This document shows positions 7,352 through 16,039 of a stretch of DNA of 26,627 nucleotides, one piece after another. The DNA is from a virus. Within the stretch, counting starts at the first letter, position 1, and each line of letters starts with the position of its first letter. The position numbers and the translations under genes are program-made. The stretch lies in IMG/VR virus record IMGVR_UViG_3300030108_002470, positions 1 to 26,627 of that record. One strand, written 5' to 3'. The notes beneath the pieces were generated by a model that saw only the letters and a list, made by a program, of their open reading frames with translations, had not been told where the DNA came from and did no database searches.

Positions 7352-8503
7352 TTACCCCCTTGGTGAGTATGTTCTAGACTTACTTTTGATTGTACCTTCT
7401 TCTATTTCAACATACGTTTTGCCATCTACCAAATACCAACCATCTGCTAGTTCACCCGTGTCTGTTGTGCTTGAAACTCTTCCTTTGTATTCGTTACCAT
7501 AAAAGATACCACCAGCGCCATCTAAGATATCAGTTGTAACTGCAGGTAGTCCTGAACTTTTTTGAACAGCCAATATTTGTGCATCGATTGTAGCTTCTGT
7601 TTCTTTTGTAGCAATTCTTCTAGCTTTATCAGAATCCATTCCAAGCACACCTGTTAAGAACTCATAGTTCTTTTGTATGATACCTTTGGCTTGTTTTGTA
7701 GGATCTAATTCTTTTTTAATTTCTAATTTTTTTTCATAGTCTTCAATAGCGTCTTTTCTTTTCTTATCGTAATCTTTAAGTTCTAATTCTCTTTCATACT
7801 GTTTAAGATCAGCTACTTGTCTTAATTTTTCAGCATCTTTATAAGCTGTATCTCCAGCAGCAAAAGCAGCGTCTAATGCTCCTTGTACTCCACCTTCAGT
7901 TAAACCTTTTCTAATGGCTTCTATGAGAGAGTAATTACCTCTTTTAATAGCTCTGTCATAACCTAATATTTGTCTAAGTTTTTTTGGATCTATATCTTCA
8001 GCTGTGTCTACTTCAGCTACTTTTTTAACATCAGGTTTTTTGGGAGGAATAATAATGTTTGCATCTCCACCAACTTTTTTCTTTTCAGTAATATTGAAAG
8101 CCTCATCTTGATCTCCAGATGTCATGTCTATATCATCCACAGTTATGATATTTTCAAGAGGACTAGTCATCTCATATTTTTTCTCAGGTAGCGTTGTTCC
8201 GTCTGGCATTCCTGCAGATGCTAAAAGTTGATCCTCTGCATTTACTAGTTTTGGAAATTGACCATATTGAGACATACTGTAGTCTGGTGCAAATATACTA
8301 GCTAATTTTTGTTTTTCTTTTTCAACTGTTGCAGGACTTTTAAATAAATTTGCAAAGTTTATAGGTTTATCAAAGCTAAGACCAAAAAAACCAGGTGGCT
8401 TACTTCCAGTATTAAAACCTATTCTTGGTTCTTCAATACCATCCATGATCCCTTCTTTGATAGGACCACCCATTCTAAACATTGGTCTATTTAAAGTTTT
8501 CAT
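7352..8503 (-). CDS. Virion-associated protein, 383 residues (marine-phage type)
   Basis: The protein begins MKTLNRPMFRMGGPIKEG; RPMFRMGG-like openings recur in marine phage virion-region proteins. Residues about 220-290 are strongly charged and helical (KQYERELELKDYDKKRKDAI and following), a probable coiled coil. The C-terminal third is a small beta-type domain (FYGNEYKGRVSSTTDTGELA). No enzyme motif is visible. Its ATG overlaps the TAA of the preceding gene by one base (TAATG) and it ends 4 bases before the giant protein gene, so it is translated as part of the same module. Its most likely role is an internal or tail-connector component, from context only. Confidence 0.7.
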   Translation of the reverse strand: MKTLNRPMFRMGGPIKEGIMDGIEEPRIGFNTGSKPPGFFGLSFDKPINFANLFKSPATVEKEKQKLASIFAPDYSMSQYGQFPKLVNAEDQLLASAGMPDGTTLPEKKYEMTSPLENIITVDDIDMTSGDQDEAFNITEKKKVGGDANIIIPPKKPDVKKVAEVDTAEDIDPKKLRQILGYDRAIKRGNYSLIEAIRKGLTEGGVQGALDAAFAAGDTAYKDAEKLRQVADLKQYERELELKDYDKKRKDAIEDYEKKLEIKKELDPTKQAKGIIQKNYEFLTGVLGMDSDKARRIATKETEATIDAQILAVQKSSGLPAVTTDILDGAGGIFYGNEYKGRVSSTTDTGELADGWYLVDGKTYVEIEEGTIKSKSRTYSPRG

Positions 8504-9393
8504 TATGTTGGTCTCATTGCTCCATACACATTAGCAAACAAGTTACCAATACCAAGAGCATTAGATAAGGCTGTACCAAAAGGATTTGGTGTTTGTGTTG
8601 GCATACCTGGGGCTGCAACACCACCTGATAATCCAGTTAAAGCTGTGCCATATCTTTCTAATCTTCCGTATGGTTCCATTGCGCTTGCTTGTTCTGTTTG
8701 TTGTTGTGCTGTTAATCTTGCTTGATCTAATCCTTGTCTTAATCCTCCAAGACCTCCTAACGCGGATATGTCTTGTCCTAAACCTTGTCTCATAAAGTTA
8801 GACAAACCAAATTGTTGACCAGCTAAACCAACTCTAGCGTTTGCTAGTGCTTGTTGTTGTTGAAATGCATTTGCTCTTCTTGCTGCTGCATCTTGAAAAC
8901 CTTGTTGTAGTAAACCAGCTCTTAAACCTTCTCTTCCCATTAAAGACTCAGCATCGTATTGTCCTAACAATGCTCCTTCTCTACCACCACCAAAAGCTCC
9001 AGCTGCTACTGCTGCGTCTTGAATAGTTTGTCTGCCACCAGTTCTTGATCTATCAAACTGTCTTAATGATTCATCGATGACTGCTTGTTGATATGGTGAT
9101 TGAAAATCTTGTATTGATCCAGCCCCGGTCCCTGCTCCCGTGCCCGCGAACTGAGCGAGTCCAGAAACATCTTGACCAGCTTGTGTTATTGCTTGTTGTG
9201 CTGCTGATAAAAATGGTGCGTAGCTACCAACACCAGCTTGAGCTAATCCTATTGCTTGTGTTTGTAGTGGATCAAGTCCAGCTACAAACTGAGGACCCAT
9301 AAACGTTGCTGGATCTAATTCTGCACTATAACTTGCTTTAGCCTGTCGTGCAAAGTCTGTTGCAAAGTCCTGTAAATAATCTGGTAATGCCAT
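8503..9393 (-). CDS. Ala/Gln/Gly-rich internal virion protein
   Basis: This 296-residue protein begins MALPDYLQDFATDFARQAKA and is dominated by Ala, Gln and Gly, with many short helices (GLQQGFQDAAARRANAFQQQ-like phrases). Its composition and length resemble podoviral internal proteins of the gp14 kind, which enter the host membrane early in infection; this is inference from composition and position. A tandem GTGAG repeat occurs near residues 82-92 and coincides with a short G+C-rich patch. Start and stop are shared with neighbours through TAATG one-base overlaps on both sides, so expression is translationally coupled. There is no catalytic motif. Confidence 0.7.
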   Translation of the reverse strand: MALPDYLQDFATDFARQAKASYSAELDPATFMGPQFVAGLDPLQTQAIGLAQAGVGSYAPFLSAAQQAITQAGQDVSGLAQFAGTGAGTGAGSIQDFQSPYQQAVIDESLRQFDRSRTGGRQTIQDAAVAAGAFGGGREGALLGQYDAESLMGREGLRAGLLQQGFQDAAARRANAFQQQQALANARVGLAGQQFGLSNFMRQGLGQDISALGGLGGLRQGLDQARLTAQQQTEQASAMEPYGRLERYGTALTGLSGGVAAPGMPTQTPNPFGTALSNALGIGNLFANVYGAMRPT

Positions 9394-10349
9394 TATGCTA
9401 CTCTACTCTCTAGTTGTTTCATAGTGTTATACATTTTTTGTGCGCCACGTTCTATGCTTCCGCCGCCTGCACCTCTGACAGCATCAGCTGTCATTACAAA
9501 TTCGTTTTTACTTAATCTTGCAGGTACATCATCTGCTTTTTCTTTTGAACCAATTGGAACAAAACCACCCTTAGCTCTAAAATCCATTTCTAAACCACCA
9601 AGGTTCATCATGCCACCTTGTTTTTTAGGTGTTCTAACAGGAATACCACCTGTTCTATAATCAAATTTATTATATCCTACTGGTGTTGTGTATCCTGCAA
9701 CTTGAGATCCAGGCACTGGTCCACCTTTTTGTTTTCGTGTTCTCATAATACCTGTTAAATTTCTGTCAAATTCTTTATCATCTTCTTCATTATTAGCTAG
9801 CCCACCTTGAGCAGCGTAAAAATTTGGTAGAACATAATCTTTTCTAGGCATGTAGTCTAGGTTACCACCACCGCCCGTTCTATAATAATCTTTTGCTTGT
9901 TCAACAATACTTGTGATTCCCGCAGGTTGAACTGTATAATCTATTTCTTCCTCATCTTCAATTTTAGGTGCAAATAAATTAGGCGCAACAAACGGTAGTA
10001 TAGCTCCCGCTGCACCAGCAGTTATACCTAAATTTTTTAAACTAAAGTTAGTACCAAAAGGATTTAACGTTGAAAGAAAACTAGGACCTGTTGCTGTTCC
10101 AGGTAATGTAGAGCCTGTAGTTAATGAACCTAGACCTAGTCTAGAAAGCATTCTTGCTTTACTAAAACCACCTGGTCCTACTGCCCCCAATCCATAACCA
10201 GCGGCAGCCAATAAGGCCAGTTTTCCTATAGGACTTTTGGCAATTTTTCCCACACCTTTAACAGCTTTTTTGATTGGTCTAGTTATTTTTCTAACTAAAC
10301 TCCCTAATCCGTACAGCTGTCGTGGTTCTTGCATTCTAGAAATTGCCAT
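9393..10349 (-). CDS. Virion-associated protein with conserved SKNEFVMTADAVRGAG C-terminus
   Basis: This 318-residue protein has a basic amphipathic N-terminus (residues about 18-45, KITRPIKKAVKGVGKIAKSP) followed by hydrophobic Ala/Gly segments (about 44-60 and 108-125), which could engage membranes. The middle holds a DYYR...LDYMPRKDY motif (154-172) also found in the 402-residue neighbour. The C-terminal part, DDVPARLSKNEFVMTADAVR and following, is a phrase I recognise from many marine phage proteins of the virion region. The ATG is preceded by a GAGGT binding site. Its likely role is an internal or ejection component; the exact function is unknown. Confidence 0.72.
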   Translation of the reverse strand: MAISRMQEPRQLYGLGSLVRKITRPIKKAVKGVGKIAKSPIGKLALLAAAGYGLGAVGPGGFSKARMLSRLGLGSLTTGSTLPGTATGPSFLSTLNPFGTNFSLKNLGITAGAAGAILPFVAPNLFAPKIEDEEEIDYTVQPAGITSIVEQAKDYYRTGGGGNLDYMPRKDYVLPNFYAAQGGLANNEEDDKEFDRNLTGIMRTRKQKGGPVPGSQVAGYTTPVGYNKFDYRTGGIPVRTPKKQGGMMNLGGLEMDFRAKGGFVPIGSKEKADDVPARLSKNEFVMTADAVRGAGGGSIERGAQKMYNTMKQLESRVA

Positions 10350-10371
10350 ATTTTTACCTCAATATTTCGTT

Positions 10372-10572
10372 TTACTTTGTTTTTCCAAACAAATCAAGCC
10401 TCGGCATCACGACGTTTACGTCTCTTCTAATGTCGGTTTCTGGTATATTCTTAGCTTTCCATTCTTCTTCTGAGGCATACACTTCCCCAGTCTTAGCATT
10501 ACTAATTTTTGTAGTAACTTCAGCAGGTTCTATTACTGGAACTTCCTGACCATTTATAATCGTTGTTTTCAT
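10372..10572 (-). CDS. Small conserved phage protein, 66 residues
   Basis: The product begins MKTTIINGQEVPVIEPAEVT and is short, hydrophilic and charged, containing GEVYASEEEWKAKN and ending LDLFGKTK. There is no membrane segment or catalytic motif. It overlaps the preceding 117-residue gene by one base (TAATG-type junction) and lies 22 bases before the 318-residue virion protein. The tight packing between virion genes and an intact reading frame support a real gene. A minor structural or assembly role is inferred from position only. Confidence 0.7.
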   Translation of the reverse strand: MKTTIINGQEVPVIEPAEVTTKISNAKTGEVYASEEEWKAKNIPETDIRRDVNVVMPRLDLFGKTK

Positions 10573-10925
10573 TAATCAATTGTCTCCTTGTTTATGTTCA
10601 TATAACTAATACCTATTGTTACAGAATCTGTTGAACTCATTGTGACTTTTAATGCTGTATTTCCCTCTACTACTAAAGGTAATGATAATATCTCTGTACT
10701 AGCATTTGCAGATAAGGTTTGAGTGTTTATAATATTAAAAGCATTATTTTTAATAGTTATGGTTGGTGTGTTACCTGTATTATTTGTAATTCTTAACGAT
10801 TTTACTATATATGTTTGGTTTATAGTAGGTAGTTGAGTACCAGAAGAATCAGTGCCAAACATGGCTGTCTCCGCTGTAGTAGCTAAGTTTACTCCAAAAA
10901 ATTTAAACTGATTTACTGTAGCCAT
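10572..10925 (-). CDS. Small beta-rich virion protein, 117 residues
   Basis: The sequence is Thr/Asn/Ser rich with alternating hydrophobic residues (YIVKSLRITNNTGNTPTITI, TALKVTMSSTDSVTIGISYM), indicating a small all-beta sandwich. Its layout closely resembles the 121-residue protein at 23716-24081: both have an N-terminal linker, a strand with VKSLRI or VNNIII, and a final strand ending in ITINYEEL or ISYMNI. Such proteins often decorate capsids or tails. The ATG at 10925 overlaps the stop of the 55-residue gene, and the gene ends on the start of the 66-residue gene. Confidence 0.7.
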   Translation of the reverse strand: MATVNQFKFFGVNLATTAETAMFGTDSSGTQLPTINQTYIVKSLRITNNTGNTPTITIKNNAFNIINTQTLSANASTEILSLPLVVEGNTALKVTMSSTDSVTIGISYMNINKETID

Positions 10926-11092
10926 TATGAATCTAAAAAGAAACTTCTTGCTTCTATCTCTTGTTTTAACTCATCTTGAAAAGACGAATTTAATTTTGTT
11001 ATTACACCGTCTAAGTCTCTAACTAAAGATTGAAAAGTTCTTTCTTCGTATTCTTCACTTGCTCTTGTTAATGATTGTACAATTTTTGCCAT
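10925..11092 (-). CDS. Small helical protein, 55 residues
   Basis: A complete short frame runs from ATG at 11092 to TAA at 10925-10927 and encodes MAKIVQSLTRASEEYEERTF followed by a helical, charged stretch ending ARSFFLDS. It exactly fills the space between the 402-residue and 117-residue genes: it starts 2 bases after one stop and its stop overlaps the next ATG (TAATG). Codon use matches its neighbours. The sequence is consistent with one or two amphipathic helices; the function is unknown, perhaps a scaffold or connector accessory. Confidence 0.75.
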   Translation of the reverse strand: MAKIVQSLTRASEEYEERTFQSLVRDLDGVITKLNSSFQDELKQEIEARSFFLDS

Positions 11093-11094
11093 AA

Positions 11095-12303
11095 TTAAAA
11101 TCCTAGTATTTTTGCTAGTCCTCCTTTTTTTAAACCGGCGTATTGTCCTGAATCAGTGTATCCTTGATCAGATGTTCCTGGTGATGTGCTTCCCCCAGGT
11201 TTAGCAGATCCCATATCAGCACCTCCACCATATCCTCCAGTGTATGTATTTTCTGCTCCTGCTCTACTGGTAGTTATACCACCAGTTGTTGTAAAATTTT
11301 TGTCATCTAGAATATCACGCCGTGTTGCTTCTTTTCGTTTAATTAAATTTTTTTGAGCTTCTTCAACTTCATTATAACCAGTTTCTTCTTTTATTTGTTC
11401 GAATTCGTTAATACCTTTTTTATCATAATTATATCTTATTAAGTTTAATTTATTCATACGGTTTGCAGCAGCGGCTTTCGGTCCCTTAAACATAAATTGA
11501 CCAGTCTCTTCATCAAATTCTAACACAGTGTCTTTACCATATCTTTTATCAAATAAATCAGATCCAAAATAATTATCTAATTTTGCAATATCTTTTTTCT
11601 GTTTTTCTACATAGTTACCAAAACCAGAAACAACATTTCTACCAAAAATATCTTTGTTACCACCTGTAGTATTTTCTCCAAATATAGTTGGGCCTTTGTA
11701 TCCCATTTTAGTTTGTGTGTAGATTTGTTCTGGCACAGTCATTTTATCATAATAACTATTTGGAACAACTTTACTTAAAATACTTGATAAAGTAGGAATA
11801 CCATATTGAAATCTTACATCTCTAGGATCTTCTGCAGGATAATTTCCAACACTTGTTTCATCAGCCATGTATTCTTGTATTGCTGCTATTCTTTCATCAG
11901 GACCCATGTTTGAAAATATAGGCATTCCTCTAGTGTCTCCAGGCATCCTTGCCATATTAAAAGCAGTGGCATCTCTCATCATTTGATCTACTGATCTTTG
12001 TTGTGGAAAACCAAAGTCATAAAGTTTTTGTGCAAACAAACTAGGGTTTTCTAAACTCTGCTGTCTATTTTGTACAGCTGAAGTAAAGTTTCCCATTAAT
12101 TGATTTGGAGGAAGAGATGTAATTCCACCGCCTCCACCACCGCCGATGTTTTGTATCGGAGCGATAGCATTAACAGGTGGTGTATCAACCACTGCGTCTT
12201 CTTCTTCTAATTCGTCCAAAGTAGGAGGATTTAACAAATACCTTGATCGCGGCATGTATTCTAAATTTCTTACATTTCTGTAATAATCATCTAAAGCTGA
12301 CAT
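11095..12303 (-). CDS. Virion-associated protein, 402 residues, function unknown
   Basis: The N-terminus carries DDYYR (5-9) and LEYMPRSRYLL (14-24), a motif shared with the 318-residue protein at 9393-10349. A flexible GGGGGGG linker follows near residues 54-60. The middle is a mixed region rich in Asp, Tyr, Lys and Asn (GPTIFGENTTGGNKDIFGRN), and the C-terminus is a low-complexity Gly/Ser/Thr segment ending GGLAKILGF. No catalytic residues are obvious. Its start overlaps the tail nozzle gene stop by one base. By position it is probably an internal or tail-associated structural protein. Confidence 0.7.
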   Translation of the reverse strand: MSALDDYYRNVRNLEYMPRSRYLLNPPTLDELEEEDAVVDTPPVNAIAPIQNIGGGGGGGITSLPPNQLMGNFTSAVQNRQQSLENPSLFAQKLYDFGFPQQRSVDQMMRDATAFNMARMPGDTRGMPIFSNMGPDERIAAIQEYMADETSVGNYPAEDPRDVRFQYGIPTLSSILSKVVPNSYYDKMTVPEQIYTQTKMGYKGPTIFGENTTGGNKDIFGRNVVSGFGNYVEKQKKDIAKLDNYFGSDLFDKRYGKDTVLEFDEETGQFMFKGPKAAAANRMNKLNLIRYNYDKKGINEFEQIKEETGYNEVEEAQKNLIKRKEATRRDILDDKNFTTTGGITTSRAGAENTYTGGYGGGADMGSAKPGGSTSPGTSDQGYTDSGQYAGLKKGGLAKILGF

Positions 12304-14480
12304 TATCTTCTCCCGTCTGGTTGTATATCTAATCTAAATGTGCCAAGTTTCCAATCTTGTGACGTTGAAGTATTTTTTACAGTCAACGCAATTGATCTAG
12401 CTCTTACACGAGTATCTACTTTAGTCGTTGCCGACGTCGTTGTAAAGGTTTGTGTTTTAGCAGAGCTATTAGGAAAGTCTCTTGTAGTAAAGTCTATAGT
12501 TGTGGTTCCTACCTGTGAAATAAAATCAGGTAAAAATCTACGTATTTTCATAATAAATTCACCGTCTCCTCTTATATCGGCCATACCTACAGTCTGTCCT
12601 CTTACAGTTCTTTGAGTAATGTCAAAGTCACCAGAGGTTATGGTTCCAAGTATAGCAGTGGTTGCTCCTCCAGCTAAAACTTGATCGGTCCCTGTTTCGT
12701 GTTCATAGTATATTGTGCAACCGTCAGTGTTTCCTATAACATCATAAGATGAATTACTACCACTATCATAAGAAGTTGCATGTGGTTTACCAAATACAGC
12801 TGAGTCAGCCCATGCCGCTCTCGCTAAAGAACCTGTAACCCAAATAGGTCTTTTTGGTGATGAGTCTAAATAGTTATAGGTTACTGATCTATCCACTACG
12901 TTAGATCCGTTAGTGCAATAAAACCAAGTTACTTCACCAAACAAATTATTTAATCCTGCATTTACAAGATCTCTTGCTGTAGTATTTATATCATCATAAA
13001 CAAAGTCTTCTACTAAACACGGTATTGATTTTAACTGACCATCATAAGTAAAGAATCCGTTTTCTGACATCCAATATGCAGAACCATCAACTTCTACAGC
13101 AGCGTTTTTACCAAGCAAACCGCAGTTAGTTCCTACTTGTTCAAACGCAAATGTAAAAGGTTGACCTACGAATCTCATAAGAAAGAGCGCAGTGTCAGTC
13201 CAAACATAGATAGCATCCCTACCTCGGATAGCTCCCATTATTTTAGAGCCATCAGCAAGTCTTTGAGTTCCTGCAGTGTTAGTTGCTGTTACAGTGTATG
13301 CATTTGTGCCACTAATATTTTCTTGGTCTGAGAATCTTATAAACATATCGTCTTGACTATCAGTGTCTCCTACCGTTGTTTCGGTTCCAAAAAATACTAA
13401 GTGTCTGTCTGGTGTAGATACCATTACATGACGAGATGCTGTTGGTGCGTTTGGTATTAAGGTAGCTCTAATTGCTGTTGCATTGGTAGGAGCAGAGTCC
13501 CATTCAAAACATGCACCATTATAAATTAATGCGATAAGTTTAGTTCCAAAATTATCTAATACCCATAGACCTGGGTCAAGAGTAACATCATCAGAGGATG
13601 ATTCACCCCAAGCAACAAAACCTGAGATGTTGGTTACTGTGGCTCCAGCTGAGTGAGTTGACTTACTAGTTCCGTTTACGCCTCTAGCTCCTCCACTTAA
13701 AGTCCCTGTTGCCGTGTCATTGTTTGTATAGGATATGTCCTCACTTCCTATTCTAATTTCTCCTGATGCTGGAAACTGTGTAGAGTCAGCGATAACTATA
13801 GTTGTAGTTATTAGATCAGTTATAGCCGTTGAAAGAGTTGTTGTTGCTGGTCCTGAAACAGTTCCTGACCATTGTCCAGTACCCCATCCAAAACCCCCAA
13901 CTTGTTGAGAAGGTCCAACACGATAGTACAACAGAGCGTCCGCAGTGCCTGCATTAGTCATTGGACTAGATCCCTCGTTACTAGCTAGTGTAATAGTTAT
14001 AGTGGTTGCTGATGGTGCAGAGGTTACCATATATTTAGTATCTTCAAAATTGCTATCTGAAAATGCAGAACTACCAGGTATACCGCTAACATTATTAAAT
14101 AAAACTATGTCATCATCTTGTAGGTTATGTGGACTTGGAAAAGTTACTGTTATTGTCGGTGAGCCATTCTGACTTGTAAAATCAACTCCACTAATTGTAG
14201 CTCTAATTGGATGGATGTCATAAAACTGACCTCCTGAATATACGTATAAAATTCTATTAGTTCCTATAGCAGCGTATTTAATACCTGCATTATTGTCAAA
14301 TTGATGGAGAGCCCTGCCGGCACCTGTTAGTTTATCACTTCCTAACTGTTGCCAACCACCTATTTTTTCAGGTGATCCATATCTAAAACGTACATTATCG
14401 CCATCAAACCATTGGCCCTCAGCTCCTGTCTCTGTAACTTGTTTATTAAATCCGGGTAAAAATCCTAATTTCTGTAGCAT
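12303..14480 (-). CDS. Probable tail nozzle/tubular protein (podovirus gp12-like)
   Basis: This 725-residue protein opens MLQKLGFLPGFNKQVTETGA and continues with GQWFDGDNVRFRYGSPEKIG, a beginning I recognise from large tail proteins of marine podoviruses. Most of the chain is Ser/Thr/Gly-rich beta structure with blade-like repeats (ILYVYSGGQFYDIHP, LIALIYNGACFEWDS, DAIYVWTDTALFLMRFVG), consistent with the beta-propeller of a tail nozzle such as T7 gp12. The C-terminal part (GEFIMKIRRFLPDF and following) is another beta domain. It is the first structural gene after the oxygenase block and precedes the internal virion genes. The family assignment is from overall pattern and position, not from a catalytic motif. 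Confidence 0.7.
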   Translation of the reverse strand: MLQKLGFLPGFNKQVTETGAEGQWFDGDNVRFRYGSPEKIGGWQQLGSDKLTGAGRALHQFDNNAGIKYAAIGTNRILYVYSGGQFYDIHPIRATISGVDFTSQNGSPTITVTFPSPHNLQDDDIVLFNNVSGIPGSSAFSDSNFEDTKYMVTSAPSATTITITLASNEGSSPMTNAGTADALLYYRVGPSQQVGGFGWGTGQWSGTVSGPATTTLSTAITDLITTTIVIADSTQFPASGEIRIGSEDISYTNNDTATGTLSGGARGVNGTSKSTHSAGATVTNISGFVAWGESSSDDVTLDPGLWVLDNFGTKLIALIYNGACFEWDSAPTNATAIRATLIPNAPTASRHVMVSTPDRHLVFFGTETTVGDTDSQDDMFIRFSDQENISGTNAYTVTATNTAGTQRLADGSKIMGAIRGRDAIYVWTDTALFLMRFVGQPFTFAFEQVGTNCGLLGKNAAVEVDGSAYWMSENGFFTYDGQLKSIPCLVEDFVYDDINTTARDLVNAGLNNLFGEVTWFYCTNGSNVVDRSVTYNYLDSSPKRPIWVTGSLARAAWADSAVFGKPHATSYDSGSNSSYDVIGNTDGCTIYYEHETGTDQVLAGGATTAILGTITSGDFDITQRTVRGQTVGMADIRGDGEFIMKIRRFLPDFISQVGTTTIDFTTRDFPNSSAKTQTFTTTSATTKVDTRVRARSIALTVKNTSTSQDWKLGTFRLDIQPDGRR

Positions 14481-14503
14481 AATCGCCTATATTACACATT
14501 TTT

Positions 14504-15043
14504 TTATTGATTTAAATATAAATTATCCCACGGTTTCTTCTCATAACAATTAAAAGCCATAGTAATTCTAGTCTTTTGTAAATTAGAGGGCACCACTTGA
14601 TGCAATAAAAGTGGATCAAATAAAACGACTTTACCGTACTCTTCTTTTATAGTGGTGTCAAAGTCTTTAAAATATGTACCAGGACCTCCCTCAGTCAGAT
14701 ATAAGATGCCACAAAAACCTGTGCAATCTTTGTGATGGTGTAATAGGGCGTGGTCATCGTTGTCGTAAACATTACCCCAACAATCTTTAACAATAGTAAC
14801 TTGATTAGATATGTTGTCAATATAAGGTTTTATTTCTGTCATAAACTCAAAAATTTCTGGTTCTTCTACTAAACTATGAAACCCTGTAAACTTTGCTTTG
14901 ACATTTGTTTTATAATCTAAAGAGGAATTTTTTGTTCTTTCTATAATTTTATTTTTAATACGTTCTAATAGATCTTTGTTCTTTACAAAACAAGTGCTGA
15001 GATAAGACTCCCTTTGAATTACTTTAGTGATTGTGTGTTGCAT
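14504..15043 (-). CDS. 2OG-Fe(II) oxygenase-like protein (oxygenase 1 from the left)
   Basis: This 179-residue protein reads as a double-stranded beta-helix dioxygenase. The iron site is LHHHKD (HxD = His104, Asp106) with distal His148 (PLLLHQVVPS), and Arg159 in TRITMAF should bind the 2-oxoglutarate carboxylate. The strand YLTEGGPGTYF between them is typical. The N-terminal 90 residues are helical and charged, with no signal peptide. Its substrate is unknown. Its ATG overlaps the stop of the kinase-like gene by one base (TAATG). It is the last gene of the tailoring block, 23 bases before the tail nozzle gene. Confidence 0.82.
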   Translation of the reverse strand: MQHTITKVIQRESYLSTCFVKNKDLLERIKNKIIERTKNSSLDYKTNVKAKFTGFHSLVEEPEIFEFMTEIKPYIDNISNQVTIVKDCWGNVYDNDDHALLHHHKDCTGFCGILYLTEGGPGTYFKDFDTTIKEEYGKVVLFDPLLLHQVVPSNLQKTRITMAFNCYEKKPWDNLYLNQ

Positions 15044-15507
15044 TAATATAAAGTTGTATCTATTAGTTTGTGTTCACCATTCTTTATACTGTTAACTAAT
15101 GTTTTAATTTTGTCATCATAATTAAAATCCGTTATTACCATGTCTGCTTGTATATCCTTTGGTGGTTGAAAAATTTTGTCTGTGTCTTTGTAGTCACTTT
15201 CTTTAATAGTATTCATCCAAACAAAATAATTAAATCTTTTTCTTAGTGTTTCATAAGGACATATAAAATCTACTATTGCTCCCTCTCTTCTCATTTCACA
15301 CAGTTTAAACATTCTATCTGCTTGTCTTATTCTACCGTTAATAGAAAAATCGTAATCATTAAACATGTCTCTAATTTTATCTGCATTAAAATAAGCATAA
15401 TTAATGCCTTCGTCTTTTAACGCCTGCCATAGTTTCTCTGCAAAAGTTGTTTTACCAGAACCTGATAAACCAAATATTAATATTCTAGTTCTAAATTCTC
15501 TAAGCAT
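15043..15507 (-). CDS. Adenylylsulfate (APS) kinase-like P-loop protein
   Basis: APS kinases phosphorylate adenylyl sulfate to PAPS, the sulfate donor for sulfotransferases. The 154-residue protein has the P-loop GLSGSGKTT (13-21), the substrate-region motif NADKIRDMF (41-49, compare the DGDNVR of CysC), RQADR (61-65), and VDFICPYETLRKRF (79-92), which matches the AFISP segment of CysC. The late TDKIFQPPKD corresponds to the YEPP region. It is shorter than typical CysC (about 200 residues). It overlaps oxygenase 2 by 8 bases. A sulfotransferase lies in the same block, supporting a PAPS-making role, but another nucleotide or polyol kinase activity is possible. Confidence 0.8.
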   Translation of the reverse strand: MLREFRTRILIFGLSGSGKTTFAEKLWQALKDEGINYAYFNADKIRDMFNDYDFSINGRIRQADRMFKLCEMRREGAIVDFICPYETLRKRFNYFVWMNTIKESDYKDTDKIFQPPKDIQADMVITDFNYDDKIKTLVNSIKNGEHKLIDTTLY

Positions 15508-16039
15508 TTGACAAATTAAAATTTATAACACATCTTTTTAAAGATTTTATTGGATGTCCTGAAGCATGTTTTATAGCTCCATTAAATAGTAATAGACTTC
15601 CTTTTTTTGGCATAATTTTGTGAGTAATATTATTATCATTGTCAAATAAAAAAGTAAATCCATCGCTATCGTTAACATAATAAATCGCTGCTAGATGTGG
15701 TTCATCTCTATCTGTATGAGGGCAGTTATAAGTCTCTGTGGTTGCGTTTCTGTTTTGCCCTTGTAGATTTACTTTAGCTCTTAAAATTTTATTAGGTAGA
15801 TTAAGTTTACTTATTATTCCATTTGGTATGTAAGAATATTTAGAATACTCACTATAAAAAACATGGCATAATTGATAGTAATCTACAATATTAGAAAAGT
15901 TTTTTTCTTCCTGTTTAAGATCAAACAAAGATAAAGTATTTTCGTGTGCGTAATACCAAGGAAAATTTATATCAAAAATAGTATTGTGTATCTCATCTAC
16001 CTCTGTCGGTGTTAAAAAATTATGGTACAAATAATTCAT
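15500..16039 (-). CDS. 2OG-Fe(II) oxygenase-like protein (oxygenase 2)
   Basis: The 179-residue chain contains a clear facial triad: HTD (His108, Asp110) in CPHTDRDEPHLAAIYYVNDS, and distal His158 in GAIKHASGHP, followed by Arg169 in LKRCVINFNL for 2-oxoglutarate. Between them, GFTFLFDNDNN and KKGSLLLFNG are the usual beta-helix strands. The prolyl-hydroxylase-like layout, with an early NFLTPTEVDEIHN helix, suggests a hydroxylase on a peptide or small molecule; the substrate is unknown. It overlaps oxygenase 3 by 20 bases at its start and the kinase-like gene by 8 bases at its end, so its translation is tightly linked to both. Confidence 0.87.
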   Translation of the reverse strand: MNYLYHNFLTPTEVDEIHNTIFDINFPWYYAHENTLSLFDLKQEEKNFSNIVDYYQLCHVFYSEYSKYSYIPNGIISKLNLPNKILRAKVNLQGQNRNATTETYNCPHTDRDEPHLAAIYYVNDSDGFTFLFDNDNNITHKIMPKKGSLLLFNGAIKHASGHPIKSLKRCVINFNLSNA

